DNA of 64,000 nucleotides from Delftia acidovorans (GTDB taxonomy: Bacteria; Pseudomonadota; Gammaproteobacteria; Burkholderiales; Burkholderiaceae_C): NCBI GenBank assembly GCA_031286585.1, contig JAITUC010000007.1:62001-126000 (forward strand), in the 5' to 3' direction. The position numbers and the translations under genes are program-made. Below, in pieces: positions 9,080-16,999 of the stretch. Below the pieces are notes generated by a model, which saw nothing but the letters and a program-made list of their open reading frames with translations, did no database searches and was not told the origin of the DNA. Numbering within the stretch: position 1 is the stretch's first letter; the number at the start of each line of letters is the position of its first letter.

Positions 9080-9381
9080 GCTGTTGGCTGTTGGCTGTTG
9101 GCTGTCCTTCAGCCTTCCCCCTTCTGCCCACGCCTGCGTTGGGCGGGATGCGGGGTGGCAAGCCTGCCGAAGGACAGGCTTGCTTCGTTGTCTGACTTGC
9201 CGCAGTTGTTTGAACGGATTGCGCCGCAGGCGCAAGCAGTGAGTTCTGCGGCACACCCCGCATCCCGCCCAACGCAGGTCGCCCGTAGCGAAGCGGAGGG
9301 TCGTGGGCAGTGCGGGGCGCGCTTCTTTGCCTACCTTCTTGCCGCGCGGCAAGTAGGTCGGCCGCCGGGCCGAAACCCGGC
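9080..9381. repeat. Structured intergenic repeat with 25-bp inverted arms and nested hairpins
   Basis: The 388-nt gap between the PBP and lipoprotein stop codons is filled by foldable DNA. A short tandem of about three and a half 7-mers (CTGTTGG unit) spans 9080-9104. A perfect 25-bp inverted repeat pairs 9133-9157 with 9254-9278. Inside it lie two further hairpins: AAGCCTG/CAGGCTT (9160-9166, 9175-9181) and TTGCGCC-GCA-GGCGCAA (9219-9235). Outside it, CTGCCCACG (9124-9132) can pair with CGTGGGCAG (9302-9310), then CTTGCCGC/GCGGCAAG (9338-9353) and GCCGGG/CCCGGC (9364-9381). The layout resembles dispersed repeats of Comamonadaceae and Xanthomonas, but copy number cannot be checked here. No coding potential is convincing on either strand. 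Confidence 0.75.
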
Positions 9382-9452
9382 TCCTGCCCGCCGCAAAGGC
9401 AAGCAGCAACAATCAGTCCATAAGATCAGCCCAGATCAGGCAAGAAAACAGG

Positions 9453-9632
9453 TCACCGCGAAGTCCGCGTATGACTCACATTGGCATCCACAGTCCCAAA
9501 CACTGTCACGCCACTGGCACTGGACGCCTGGCTCCCCGCCACATCCCCAGGCACCCCGCCCGCGCAACCGGCAAGACCCACACTCAAGGCCACCAGCACC
9601 ATCGCGGCCAGCTCACGCATGCCGTACTTCAT
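9453..9632 (-). CDS. Small predicted lipoprotein (59 aa)
   Basis: A short gene with a strong AAGGAGA ribosome site (about 9639-9645 on the minus strand) 6 nt before ATG. The product begins MKYGMRELAAMVLVALSVGL and has a lipobox LAGC with Cys23 as the lipidated residue, so it should be exported and anchored in the outer or inner membrane. The mature peptide is only 37 residues, Gly/Ala/Ser/Val-rich. Its segment VTVFGTVDANVSHTR looks like the first beta-strand of Burkholderiales porins (VTLYG-VDA pattern), a likeness that may be chance. It lies between the tyrosine phosphatase gene (same strand, upstream) and the folded repeat. No function known. Confidence 0.72.
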   Translation of the reverse strand: MKYGMRELAAMVLVALSVGLAGCAGGVPGDVAGSQASSASGVTVFGTVDANVSHTRTSR

Positions 9633-9715
9633 CGCAATCTCCTTGAACTCCGGCGCAACCGGCCGGCACGGCCCATGTTAGCCGCGCCAACCCGCCGCGC
9701 CGTGAGCGAAGGTAA

Positions 9716-10507
9716 TCACCCTTCCAGATAAAGCGCAGCCAGCCGCTCGCGTGCCGCGCTGTCGATGCCCAGCGCATCCCGCAGATACCCCTGCATTCCA
9801 CCGAAGTCGGCCCGCACCAAGTCGGTGGCCGCCGCCAGGTAGGAAGCCTGCACGCGCCACAGCACATCCATCACCTCGGCCGGCATGGGTGCGAAGGTGG
9901 TGGCGGGACGCTGGTAGAGCTGGTTGGTCAGCAGGTAGTCCTGCATCACGGTGTCCTCGTCCACGCCCAGGGCGGTGAGCAGCAGGGCGGCAGCCCAGCC
10001 CGTGCGGTCCTTGCCAGCCGTGCAGTGGAAGACCAGCGGATCCTGGCTTTCCAGCAGCAGTTGGAACAGTTGGGCAAAGCGTGGCGCGTAGTCGTGCACG
10101 AAGCTGCGGTAGGTGTCCTGCATCAGCTCTTCGGCATGGGCGGCCGTGAGGTCGTTGCCTGCTGCAATCAGGGCGCTGGCGCGCTGCACCACGGTGGGCT
10201 CGACGATGAGCGCATGGCGGGCTATGCCCGGCCATTCGTAGGCCAGGTGGGCGCTTTCCATCTTGCCCCGGAAGTCCGCGCTGCGCGCGAGCTTCAGGCC
10301 CTGCAGCACGTCCAGGTCCGCCGCGCTGAGGCCGGCCAGGTGGTCGGCACGGAACAGCGTGCGCCAGCGCACGCGCCGGCCATCCAGGCCCGCGTAGCCG
10401 CCCAGGTCTCGGAAGTTGGAGGCGCCGTCCAGGCGGATGGAGCGCGACGGCGCCAGGGAAGAGGCAGCGGCGGCAGCCGCTGCCGGGGTGAGCATTTCGG
10501 TATCCAT
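9716..10507 (-). CDS. Tyrosine-protein phosphatase (Y_phosphatase3 type)
   Basis: A 263-residue protein-tyrosine phosphatase-like enzyme. The P-loop CX5R motif is intact as HCTAGKDRTG, followed by the hydrophobic helix WAAALLLTALGV. The N-terminal NFRDLGGYAGLDGRRVRWRTLFRAD signature of this bacterial family (related to IphP and MptpB) is clear; it has no signal peptide. Family members act on phosphotyrosine and, in some cases, phosphoserine or phosphoinositides; the substrate here is unknown. The start at 10507 (MDTEMLTPA) is preferred to an upstream in-frame codon because it precedes the conserved part by a normal distance. It lies 103 nt downstream of topB on the same strand, possibly in its transcript. 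Confidence 0.88.
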   Translation of the reverse strand: MDTEMLTPAAAAAAASSLAPSRSIRLDGASNFRDLGGYAGLDGRRVRWRTLFRADHLAGLSAADLDVLQGLKLARSADFRGKMESAHLAYEWPGIARHALIVEPTVVQRASALIAAGNDLTAAHAEELMQDTYRSFVHDYAPRFAQLFQLLLESQDPLVFHCTAGKDRTGWAAALLLTALGVDEDTVMQDYLLTNQLYQRPATTFAPMPAEVMDVLWRVQASYLAAATDLVRADFGGMQGYLRDALGIDSAARERLAALYLEG

Positions 10508-10610
10508 GCCCGCTAGATTAGCCCAAGCATGTGTTGCCCCCGTGTCAGGCTGGCGACCCGCTCCGGCAAGGCGCAAGAACGGGTCGCAGGATCGGGTCAG
10601 GGCAGGCGCC

Positions 10611-13523
10611 TTACGCCAGATGTTTCCCCACGATGCCGGCCAGCTCGAACATGTTGACGCTGTCCTTGCCGAAGACGGGGCGCAGCTTGTCGTCGGCGCG
10701 GATGACGCGCTTGTCCTTGGGGTCCTGCAGGTTCTGGGCCTTGACGTATTCCCACAGCTTCTTGACCACTTCGGTGCGCGCCACCGTGCCTTCGCCGATG
10801 ACGGCGGCCAGGGCCGCGCTGGGCTGCAGCGTGCCGGCAGCCGGCTTGCGCGCGGTCTTGGTGGCCGTCTTTGCCGTGGTCTTGGCCGCGGCTTTCTTGG
10901 CCGGCGCCTTCTTGGCCGGCGCGCTCTTGGCGGCCGCCGTCTTGCGTGGCGGGTATTTGCTGTCGCGCTGCTCGAACTCGAAGTTGACCTTGCCGGCCGC
11001 GCCGTCCCAGACCAGGAAGGCCTTGAAGCTGCGGCGCGTGCGGTTGGAGACGAACTTGTCCAGCAGGTCGGTCTTGCCGGTCTGCAGCAGCTTTTGCATC
11101 TGCTCGCGCTCTATGGGCTGCTGCAGGATGATCTGGCCGCTCTTGAAATCGCAGCTGGGCGTGGCCTGGGCCAGCGTGGGCACGGCCTTGGCGCAGACGT
11201 AGTTGCTGCCGTGCTCGAAGACCGGGGCGCCGCACTTGGGGCAGGGGCCCAGCGATTGCTGGCTGGCGAAGTCCACCAGCTCGCCCGTGTCTTCGGAGGC
11301 CGCGTCGTCGCCGAAGTCGAATTCGAGCTTGTAGTTGCCGCCTTCCTCATCGTGCACGATGGTGACTTCGGCCACGAAGGGCCAGCCGGCCTTGGAGCGA
11401 AAGCCGTCCAGCGGGCCCAGGCGGCGGTCGCGCAGCAGTTGCTCGGCTTCGGCCGTCTCGAAGGTGCGGCCTGCAGGCGACTTGGTGAACGAGAAGCCGC
11501 AGCCCGCGCCCTGTCCGTCGCTGCCCGTGCAACCGTAGCGGCGGTAGTTCTCCTTGACCACGCCGCCGCAGTTGGGGCAGGGCGTGGACAGGGTGGCGTA
11601 GTCGCCGGGAATGGTGTCTCGGTCGTATTCCTTGGCCTTCTTGACCAGCTTTTCCGTCATGGACTGGATCTGCTGCATGAAGGCCTCGCGCGAGAGCTGG
11701 CCCTTTTCCATCTGGGCCAGTTTGTATTCCCACTCGCCGGTGAGGTCGGCGCGCGAGAGTTCTTCCACGCCCAGGCCGCGCAGCAGGGTCATGAGCTGGA
11801 AGGCCTTGGCCGTGGGAATCAGCTCGCGGCCTTCGCGCAGCATGTACTTTTCGGTCAGCAGGCCTTCGATGATGGCCGCGCGCGTGGCAGGCGTGCCCAG
11901 GCCCTTTTCCTGCATGGCCTCGCGCAGCTCGTCGTCCTCGACCTGCTTGCCGGCGCTTTCCATGGCGCCCAGCAGCGTGGCTTCGGAGTAGCGCGCGGGC
12001 GGCTTGGTCTTGAGGCCCTTGGGATCGACCTGGCCGGCGCGCGGCTGCTCGCCGGGCTGCACCGCGACCAGGGGCTGGCCCTTGTCGCCGTCCTTGCCGC
12101 CCTCGACCTCGTTGGCGGCCTCCTTGCCGTAGATGGCCAGCCAGCCGGGCTTGACCAGGATCTTGCCCTCGGTCTTGAAGCTGTGCTGCTCGACCTTGCT
12201 GATGCGCGTGGTCACCTGGTGCTCGGCGCTGGGGAAGAACACGGCCATGAAGCGGCGCACGACGAGGTCATAGAGCTTTTGCTCGGCCTCGGACAGGCCG
12301 CTGGGCGCCTGCGTGGTCGGGATGATGGCAAAGTGATCCGACACCTTGCTGTTGTCGAAGATGCGCTTGGTCGGGCGCACGTAGTTCTCGTCCAGCGCCT
12401 GCTGGGCAAAGGGCGCCAGGTGGCGCATGCCGCTGCCGGCCAGCATGGTGAAGGTCTGGTGCGCCACGGGCAGGTAATCCTCGGGCAGGGCGCGCGAGTC
12501 GGTACGCGGGTAGGTCAGGGCCTTGTGGCGCTCGTACAGGCTTTGCGCCAGCGCCAGCGTGGTCTTGGCCGAGAAGCCGAACTTGCCGTTGGCCTCGCGC
12601 TGCAGGCTGGTCAGGTCGAACAGCAGCGGGCTGGCCTGGGACGTGGGCTTGGACTCCTCGGTGACCTGGGCCGGCTTGCCGCGCACGGCGTCGGCGATGG
12701 CCTGGGCGTCGCGCTGGTTCCAGATGCGGTCGGCGCGGGCTTCGGCATCCTCGCTCTTCTTCCACTGCGGGTCGAACCACTTGCCCAGGTACTGGCCGGC
12801 CTGCGCATCGAAGGCGGCATGCACTTCCCAGTAGTCGCGGCTCACGAACTTGCGGATCTTTTCCTCGCGCTCCACCACCAGGGACAGCGTGGGCGTCTGC
12901 ACGCGGCCCACGGTGGTCAGGAAGAAGCCGCCATCGCGCGAATTGAAGGCCGTCATGGCGCGCGTGCCGTTGATGCCCACCAGCCAGTCGGCCTCGGAGC
13001 GGCTGCGCGCGGCGCTGGCCAGTCCCAGCATCTGCGCGTCGCTGCGCAGGTTCTGGAAGCCGTCGCGGATGGCCTGCGGCGTCATGGACTGCAGCCACAG
13101 GCGCTTGACCGGCTTGCCCAGGCCCTTGCCGTCGGGCTTGGCGCCGGCGGCGTACTGCTCGATCAGGCGGAAGATCAGCTCACCCTCGCGGCCCGCGTCG
13201 CAGGCGTTGATGAGTTCGGTGACATCCTTGCGCTTGGCCAGCTTGACCACGGCATTGAGCCGGCTTTTGGTCTTGTCCACGGGCTTGAGGTCGAAGTACG
13301 GCGGAATCACCGGCAGGTTGGCAAAACTCCATTTGCCGCGCTTGACGTCGAATTCCTCGGGCGCCTGGATTTCCACCAGGTGGCCCACGGCGCTGGTCAC
13401 GACGTAGTGCTCGCTCTCGAAGTATTCATCGTGTTTGTCGAATTTGCCCGCCACCGGAGTCAACGCGCGGACGATGTCCTGCGCGACCGAAGGCTTCTCA
13501 GCAATCACCAGGGTCTTTGTCAT
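10611..13523 (-). CDS. topB: DNA topoisomerase III with C-terminal Lys-rich linker and SWIB domain
   Basis: Type IA topoisomerase of 970 residues that relaxes and decatenates DNA. The TOPRIM domain shows Glu9 in IAEKPS and DAGREGE at 109-115. The catalytic tyrosine is Tyr338 in LTYPRTDSRALP. After the four-domain core come two cysteine-type zinc segments (CPNCGGVVKENYRRYGC and CPKCGAPVFEHGSNYVC). The end is unlike E. coli TopB (653 aa): a Lys/Ala-rich linker of histone-H1 type (about residues 858-898, repeating AKKAPAKKA) leads to a SWIB/MDM2 domain (899-970, with VVKKLWEYVKAQNLQDP and RPVFGKDSVNMFEL). SWIB domains are eukaryotic chromatin-remodelling modules also found in chlamydial and some proteobacterial proteins. 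The gene is divergent from a SET-domain gene across a Z-DNA-prone tract. Confidence 0.95.
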   Translation of the reverse strand: MTKTLVIAEKPSVAQDIVRALTPVAGKFDKHDEYFESEHYVVTSAVGHLVEIQAPEEFDVKRGKWSFANLPVIPPYFDLKPVDKTKSRLNAVVKLAKRKDVTELINACDAGREGELIFRLIEQYAAGAKPDGKGLGKPVKRLWLQSMTPQAIRDGFQNLRSDAQMLGLASAARSRSEADWLVGINGTRAMTAFNSRDGGFFLTTVGRVQTPTLSLVVEREEKIRKFVSRDYWEVHAAFDAQAGQYLGKWFDPQWKKSEDAEARADRIWNQRDAQAIADAVRGKPAQVTEESKPTSQASPLLFDLTSLQREANGKFGFSAKTTLALAQSLYERHKALTYPRTDSRALPEDYLPVAHQTFTMLAGSGMRHLAPFAQQALDENYVRPTKRIFDNSKVSDHFAIIPTTQAPSGLSEAEQKLYDLVVRRFMAVFFPSAEHQVTTRISKVEQHSFKTEGKILVKPGWLAIYGKEAANEVEGGKDGDKGQPLVAVQPGEQPRAGQVDPKGLKTKPPARYSEATLLGAMESAGKQVEDDELREAMQEKGLGTPATRAAIIEGLLTEKYMLREGRELIPTAKAFQLMTLLRGLGVEELSRADLTGEWEYKLAQMEKGQLSREAFMQQIQSMTEKLVKKAKEYDRDTIPGDYATLSTPCPNCGGVVKENYRRYGCTGSDGQGAGCGFSFTKSPAGRTFETAEAEQLLRDRRLGPLDGFRSKAGWPFVAEVTIVHDEEGGNYKLEFDFGDDAASEDTGELVDFASQQSLGPCPKCGAPVFEHGSNYVCAKAVPTLAQATPSCDFKSGQIILQQPIEREQMQKLLQTGKTDLLDKFVSNRTRRSFKAFLVWDGAAGKVNFEFEQRDSKYPPRKTAAAKSAPAKKAPAKKAAAKTTAKTATKTARKPAAGTLQPSAALAAVIGEGTVARTEVVKKLWEYVKAQNLQDPKDKRVIRADDKLRPVFGKDSVNMFELAGIVGKHLA

Positions 13524-13589
13524 TGTGTGTACTCGTCATTCCCCGCAGGAGCTGCATGTCGCATGCCTGCGCTTCTACAATCCATGGCT

Positions 13590-13628
13590 CACGCGTGTAC
13601 GTACGTGTACGCGCACGCGCATGTGTGC
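13590..13628. other. 39-bp strictly alternating pyrimidine-purine tract (Z-DNA-prone)
   Basis: From 13590 to 13628 every base alternates between pyrimidine and purine, mainly CG, CA/TG and a few TA steps. Such tracts are the classic sequence able to adopt left-handed Z-DNA under negative supercoiling. It sits in the 128-nt divergent promoter region between topB (starts 13523, minus) and the SET gene (starts 13652, plus). Its 3' end is only 24 nt before the SET start codon, so it may also lie in the 5' leader. Confidence 0.85.
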
Positions 13629-13651
13629 CTATTCAAGTTATCAGAGAAAAC

Positions 13652-14302
13652 ATGCCCCGCACAGCTTTGGCCCCTTCCGGCGGCCGCCGCATCCAGACCC
13701 GCCGCTCGGGTGTCCATGGCAAGGGCGTCTTCGCCGCGCAGGATCTTGCCGAAGGCGAGGTCCTTGTCGAGTACGTAGGGGAAATCGTCAGCTGGCAGGA
13801 AGCCCAGGACCGGCATCCGCACGACCCCAGCCAGCCCAACCATACCTTCTACTTCCACGTGGACGAAGACCGCGTGATCGACGCCAACTATGGCGGCAAC
13901 TCCTCGCGCTGGATCAACCACAGCTGCGCTCCCAATTGCTACACCGATGAGCGCGATGGCCGGATTTTCATCGTCGCGCTGCGCAACATCGCCGCCGGCG
14001 AGGAGTTGAGCTACGACTACGGCCTGATCATCGACGAACCCTACACCAAGAAGCTGAAGGCCGAGTATCCGTGCTGGTGCGGTGCAGCCACCTGCCGCGG
14101 CACGCTGCTGGCGCCCAAGCGCGGCTGGCGCCCGCCCATGCCCGGCGATGCATTGCCGGCCAGCGCAAAGCCGGCATCGGAACCACCTGAAAAGACAAAG
14201 CGGGCCAAAAAGCAGCCGGTAAAAGCGGAAAAGCCTTTGGAAAAAGCCTACCCAAAGCCAAAGGGAAAATCCCGCAAATCCTCCGCAAAGGCCGGCGCAT
14301 GA
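13652..14302 (+). CDS. SET-domain protein-lysine methyltransferase with Lys-rich tail
   Basis: A 216-residue SET-domain protein expected to methylate lysine side chains using S-adenosylmethionine. It begins with RRSGVHGKGVFAAQDLAEGE (residues 18-37), then the pseudoknot motif NHSCAPNC (89-96) and the catalytic SYDYG (120-124). A post-SET cysteine cluster CWCGAATC (141-148) completes the substrate channel. Residues 172-216 are a Lys/Pro/Ala-rich basic tail. The start at 13652 (MPRTALAPSG) is preferred: an in-frame opening runs further upstream but through the alternating tract, with no ribosome site; AGAGAA lies just before 13652. The last 4 nt overlap birA (ATGA), so the two are translationally coupled. 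Targets in bacteria are rarely known; ribosomal or DNA-binding proteins are possible. Confidence 0.93.
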   Translation: MPRTALAPSGGRRIQTRRSGVHGKGVFAAQDLAEGEVLVEYVGEIVSWQEAQDRHPHDPSQPNHTFYFHVDEDRVIDANYGGNSSRWINHSCAPNCYTDERDGRIFIVALRNIAAGEELSYDYGLIIDEPYTKKLKAEYPCWCGAATCRGTLLAPKRGWRPPMPGDALPASAKPASEPPEKTKRAKKQPVKAEKPLEKAYPKPKGKSRKSSAKAGA

Positions 14303-15129
14303 TGGCCTCCTCCCCCATTCACTGGCCTGCGGAATCGCTGTGGCAGGCCATCGAGCCGCAGTTGCCGGGCTTTTCCGTGGAGATCGTGCCCAGCATCGGT
14401 TCGACCAATACCGAGCTGATGGCACGTGCCCGCGAGGGCCGCAACGAACCCGTGCTGCTGGTGACCGAAGTGCAGACCGCCGGCCGGGGCCGACTGGGCC
14501 GCCAGTGGACCAGCGGCGTGGGCGATTCGCTGACGTTCTCGCTGGGCATGCCGCTGGCGCCCGCCGACTGGTCCGGCCTGTCGCTGGCCGTGGGCCTGAG
14601 CGTGGCGCAAAGCCTGCAGCCGCAATTGCCCGCCCCGGGCTCGCAGCGCCCCCGCATCGGCCTCAAATGGCCCAACGACCTGTGGATCGACGGCGACCGC
14701 AAGCTCGGCGGCATCCTGATCGAGACGGCCAGCTTTGTCGGCAGCGCCGCGCATGAGCCCGGCACACCGCGCTACGTGGTCGTGGGCATCGGCCTGAACG
14801 TGCGCCCGCGTCCCGGCGACGGCATGCGCACGCCTCCGGCCAGCCTGCTGGAACTGGACGAGCGCCTGGACGCGCCCACCGCCCTGGCCTGCGTGCTGCC
14901 AAGCCTGGTCTCCGACATACAGAACTTTGCCACCCAGGGCTTCGCGCCGCTGGTGGAGCGCTTTGCCCAGCGCGACCTGCTGCGGGGCCGCGCCGTCAAT
15001 CTCAGCGATGGCGAAAGCGGCACGGCCGAGGGCGTGGGCCCCGATGGCGCGCTGCTGGTGCGCACGGCGCGCGGCCTGCAGGCCATCACCAGCTCGGAAA
15101 TCAGCGTGCGCCCGGCTGTTGTAGGCTAG
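14299..15129 (+). CDS. birA: Biotin--[acetyl-CoA-carboxylase] ligase
   Basis: Activates biotin to biotinyl-AMP and attaches it to the biotin carboxyl carrier protein. The 276-residue product has the catalytic signature QTAGRGRLGRQW, the biotin/AMP-binding KWPNDLWIDGDRKLGGILIE segment (residues about 124-143) and the C-terminal SH3-like domain ending near EISVRPA. It starts directly with the ligase domain; the N-terminal winged-helix repressor domain of E. coli BirA is absent, so this is a monofunctional enzyme and not a biotin-operon repressor. The ATG overlaps the SET gene's stop by 4 nt. In many Burkholderiales coaX follows birA, but here a SPOR-protein gene follows after 35 nt. Confidence 0.95.
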   Translation: MMASSPIHWPAESLWQAIEPQLPGFSVEIVPSIGSTNTELMARAREGRNEPVLLVTEVQTAGRGRLGRQWTSGVGDSLTFSLGMPLAPADWSGLSLAVGLSVAQSLQPQLPAPGSQRPRIGLKWPNDLWIDGDRKLGGILIETASFVGSAAHEPGTPRYVVVGIGLNVRPRPGDGMRTPPASLLELDERLDAPTALACVLPSLVSDIQNFATQGFAPLVERFAQRDLLRGRAVNLSDGESGTAEGVGPDGALLVRTARGLQAITSSEISVRPAVVG

Positions 15130-15164
15130 GGCGGGTGACTCATCACTAGGGCCCAAGAAACGAC

Positions 15165-15911
15165 ATGCTGCGAATCGCCTTCCTGCTGCTGGTGCTGGCC
15201 AATGCCGGCTACTACCTCTGGAGCCACGGCCAGCTCCAGTCCCTGGGCCTGGCTCCGCCGTCCCAGACCGAGCCCGAGCGCCTGGGCCAGCAGGTGCGCC
15301 CGGAGGCGCTGAGCCTGCTGAGTGTGGACAACGCGCCGGCCCACTCCTCGGCGGCCCCGGCGCCGGCTGCTGCATCCCCTGCCGCACCCGCCACACCCGC
15401 GGCACCCGCCAGTGGCGAGGAACCCGCCGCACCGGCCCGGCCCGAGAAAGCCGCAGGCCAGCCCACCAGCTGCCTCGTGGCCACGGGCATCGAGGACCGC
15501 CATGCCGAAGCGCTGCGCCGTGGCCTGGTGGCCCAGGTCGCCAGCGACCAGTGGGATCTGAGCAGCACGCACCAGCCGGGCCGCTGGATGGTCTACATGG
15601 GCAAGTTCCCCGATGCCGAGTTCCTGGAGCGCAAGCGCGCGGAACTGCGTGCACGCAAGATCGACTTCGACCGCGCAGGCGGCGCTCTGGAGCCCGGCCT
15701 GTCGCTGGGCCGTTTCTCCTCCGAGGAAGCGGCCACGCGCGAGCTGACCAACGTTGCGCGCCAGGGCGTGCGCACGGCCCGCGTGGTGCAGGAGCGCCCC
15801 GACATCACCCTCTACACACTGCGCCTGCCCCAGGCCACGCCCGCGCTGCGCAGCCAGGTCGAGTCCATGGGCGGCAAGGCTTTCGAGGGCAAGCCGTTCA
15901 GGCCCTGTTGA
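15165..15911 (+). CDS. SPOR domain-containing membrane protein
   Basis: A 248-residue protein with an N-terminal membrane segment (residues 2-19, LRIAFLLLVLANAGYYLW), an Ala/Pro-rich periplasmic linker (about 60-100), then a C-terminal globular region. The latter, from about SCLVATGIED, has the beta-alpha-beta pattern of SPOR: WMVYMGKFPDAEFLERKRAELR, a repeat GLSLGRFSSEEAATRELTNV, and a final TLYTLRLPQ strand. SPOR domains bind denuded glycan strands at the division septum, so a role in cell envelope maintenance or division is likely. It follows birA by 35 nt, probably in the same operon (SET-birA-SPOR), and is closed by a bidirectional terminator. Confidence 0.85.
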   Translation: MLRIAFLLLVLANAGYYLWSHGQLQSLGLAPPSQTEPERLGQQVRPEALSLLSVDNAPAHSSAAPAPAAASPAAPATPAAPASGEEPAAPARPEKAAGQPTSCLVATGIEDRHAEALRRGLVAQVASDQWDLSSTHQPGRWMVYMGKFPDAEFLERKRAELRARKIDFDRAGGALEPGLSLGRFSSEEAATRELTNVARQGVRTARVVQERPDITLYTLRLPQATPALRSQVESMGGKAFEGKPFRPC

Positions 15912-15930
15912 GCCGCGCCAGGGCACGATG

Positions 15931-15966
15931 AAAAAAGGCCCGCGATCCTGTGATCGCGGGCCTTTT
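15931..15966. terminator. Bidirectional rho-independent terminator
   Basis: Perfect 11-bp stem GGCCCGCGATC / GATCGCGGGCC (15937-15947, 15952-15962) with loop CTGT. Six A precede and four T follow, so it works in both directions. It separates the convergent SPOR-protein gene and the N-formylglutamate amidohydrolase-like gene. Confidence 0.93.
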
Positions 15967-15986
15967 GCATTTCACTCTCGGGGGCT

Positions 15987-16919
15987 TCAGAGCGTGCGCG
16001 GATCGGTGGCCATCAGTTGCTCCACCAGCACCTTCAGGTCGGTGGTCAGGCGCAGGTAGCCGGCCTGGTCGAGATCCAGGGTCTGCTCGTTCATGTAGAG
16101 CTTGCGGTTGATCTCGATCTGGATGCTGTGGCGGTGCTCGGCGGGCTTGCCGTAGCGGCGCACCAGCTCCACTCCCTTGTAGGGATGGTTGTAGTCGACG
16201 CTGTAGCCGCGCTCGCGCAGGAAGGCGCAGATGCGTTCGGACAGCGCCGGGCTGGCCGTGCTGCCGTCCCGGTCGCCGATGACGAAGTCGGCATGAACCA
16301 GGCCCGGGTGCAGCGTGGCATGGCTGGCCGCGACGGAAGGCATGGAGTGGCAGTTGATATGGATGCTGTAGCCATGGCGCGCATGGGCGCCGTCAATGGC
16401 GCGCTCCACGGCCGCGTGGTAGGGCTTCCAGCAGCGCTCGATGCGCTGCAGCAGTTCAGCGGCGGGCAGCTGGCGGTCATAGATGGGCACGCCCTCATCG
16501 GTGAACTTCCAGATCAGGCCCTTGCCCAGGCGCACCTTCTGCAGCACGACCTGGTCGGTGGTGACGGGCAGCGGCCACTCGCCCTCGATCATGGTGGTGT
16601 CGATCTCGGTGGTGTCGCGGTTGGCGTCCAGGTAGATGCGCGGGAAATGCGCCTCCACCCAGCTCACGCCCAGGCCCGGCGCAAAGGCGTAGATCTTCTC
16701 CACATGCGTGTCCTCGGCCTGGCGCAGCGTGGCCAGCGGCAGGCAGGAGCCGAAGTCCGCCGGGTAGACCGTGCCGCTGTGCGGCGAGTCCAGCACCACG
16801 GCGCTGGAGCCGGCAACGCTGGTGACCATGGGCGGCGCGGCATCGGCCACGCCGGAGCCTGCCGCGCCGGGCAGGGATTGCAGGAAGTTCTGACTGATCA
16901 GTCGCAGGACGGGATGCAT
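15987..16919 (-). CDS. N-formylglutamate amidohydrolase family protein
   Basis: A 310-residue member of the FGase (HutG2) superfamily of zinc-dependent amidohydrolases. Recognisable pieces are VVLDSPHSGTVYPADFG near the N terminus (metal-binding His in SPHSG), the DTHVEKIYAFAP segment, YLDANRD, the SIHINCHSMPS motif in the middle, and HSIQIEINRKLYM near the C terminus. No histidine-utilisation genes lie next to it, so whether it acts on N-formyl-L-glutamate or another N-acyl amino acid cannot be said. No signal peptide. Its upstream neighbour on the same strand, the Bug-type binding protein, is 167 nt away across a repeat element. Confidence 0.87.
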   Translation of the reverse strand: MHPVLRLISQNFLQSLPGAAGSGVADAAPPMVTSVAGSSAVVLDSPHSGTVYPADFGSCLPLATLRQAEDTHVEKIYAFAPGLGVSWVEAHFPRIYLDANRDTTEIDTTMIEGEWPLPVTTDQVVLQKVRLGKGLIWKFTDEGVPIYDRQLPAAELLQRIERCWKPYHAAVERAIDGAHARHGYSIHINCHSMPSVAASHATLHPGLVHADFVIGDRDGSTASPALSERICAFLRERGYSVDYNHPYKGVELVRRYGKPAEHRHSIQIEINRKLYMNEQTLDLDQAGYLRLTTDLKVLVEQLMATDPRTL

Positions 16920-16999
16920 GAGATGTGTCTACTCGGTTGTGCAGACGCCACTCGCCGGGCGCACTCCATGAACAGGGCGCAGCCTCATATCAGGCACGC

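Noticed and set aside
9471..9731. Plus-strand open frames across the small lipoprotein
   Set aside because: No ribosome site and no recognisable sequence; the minus strand has a clear ribosome site and lipobox.
10416..13778. 1120-codon open frame on the strand opposite topB
   Set aside because: Antisense shadow of a high-GC gene; the topB frame contains every family motif.
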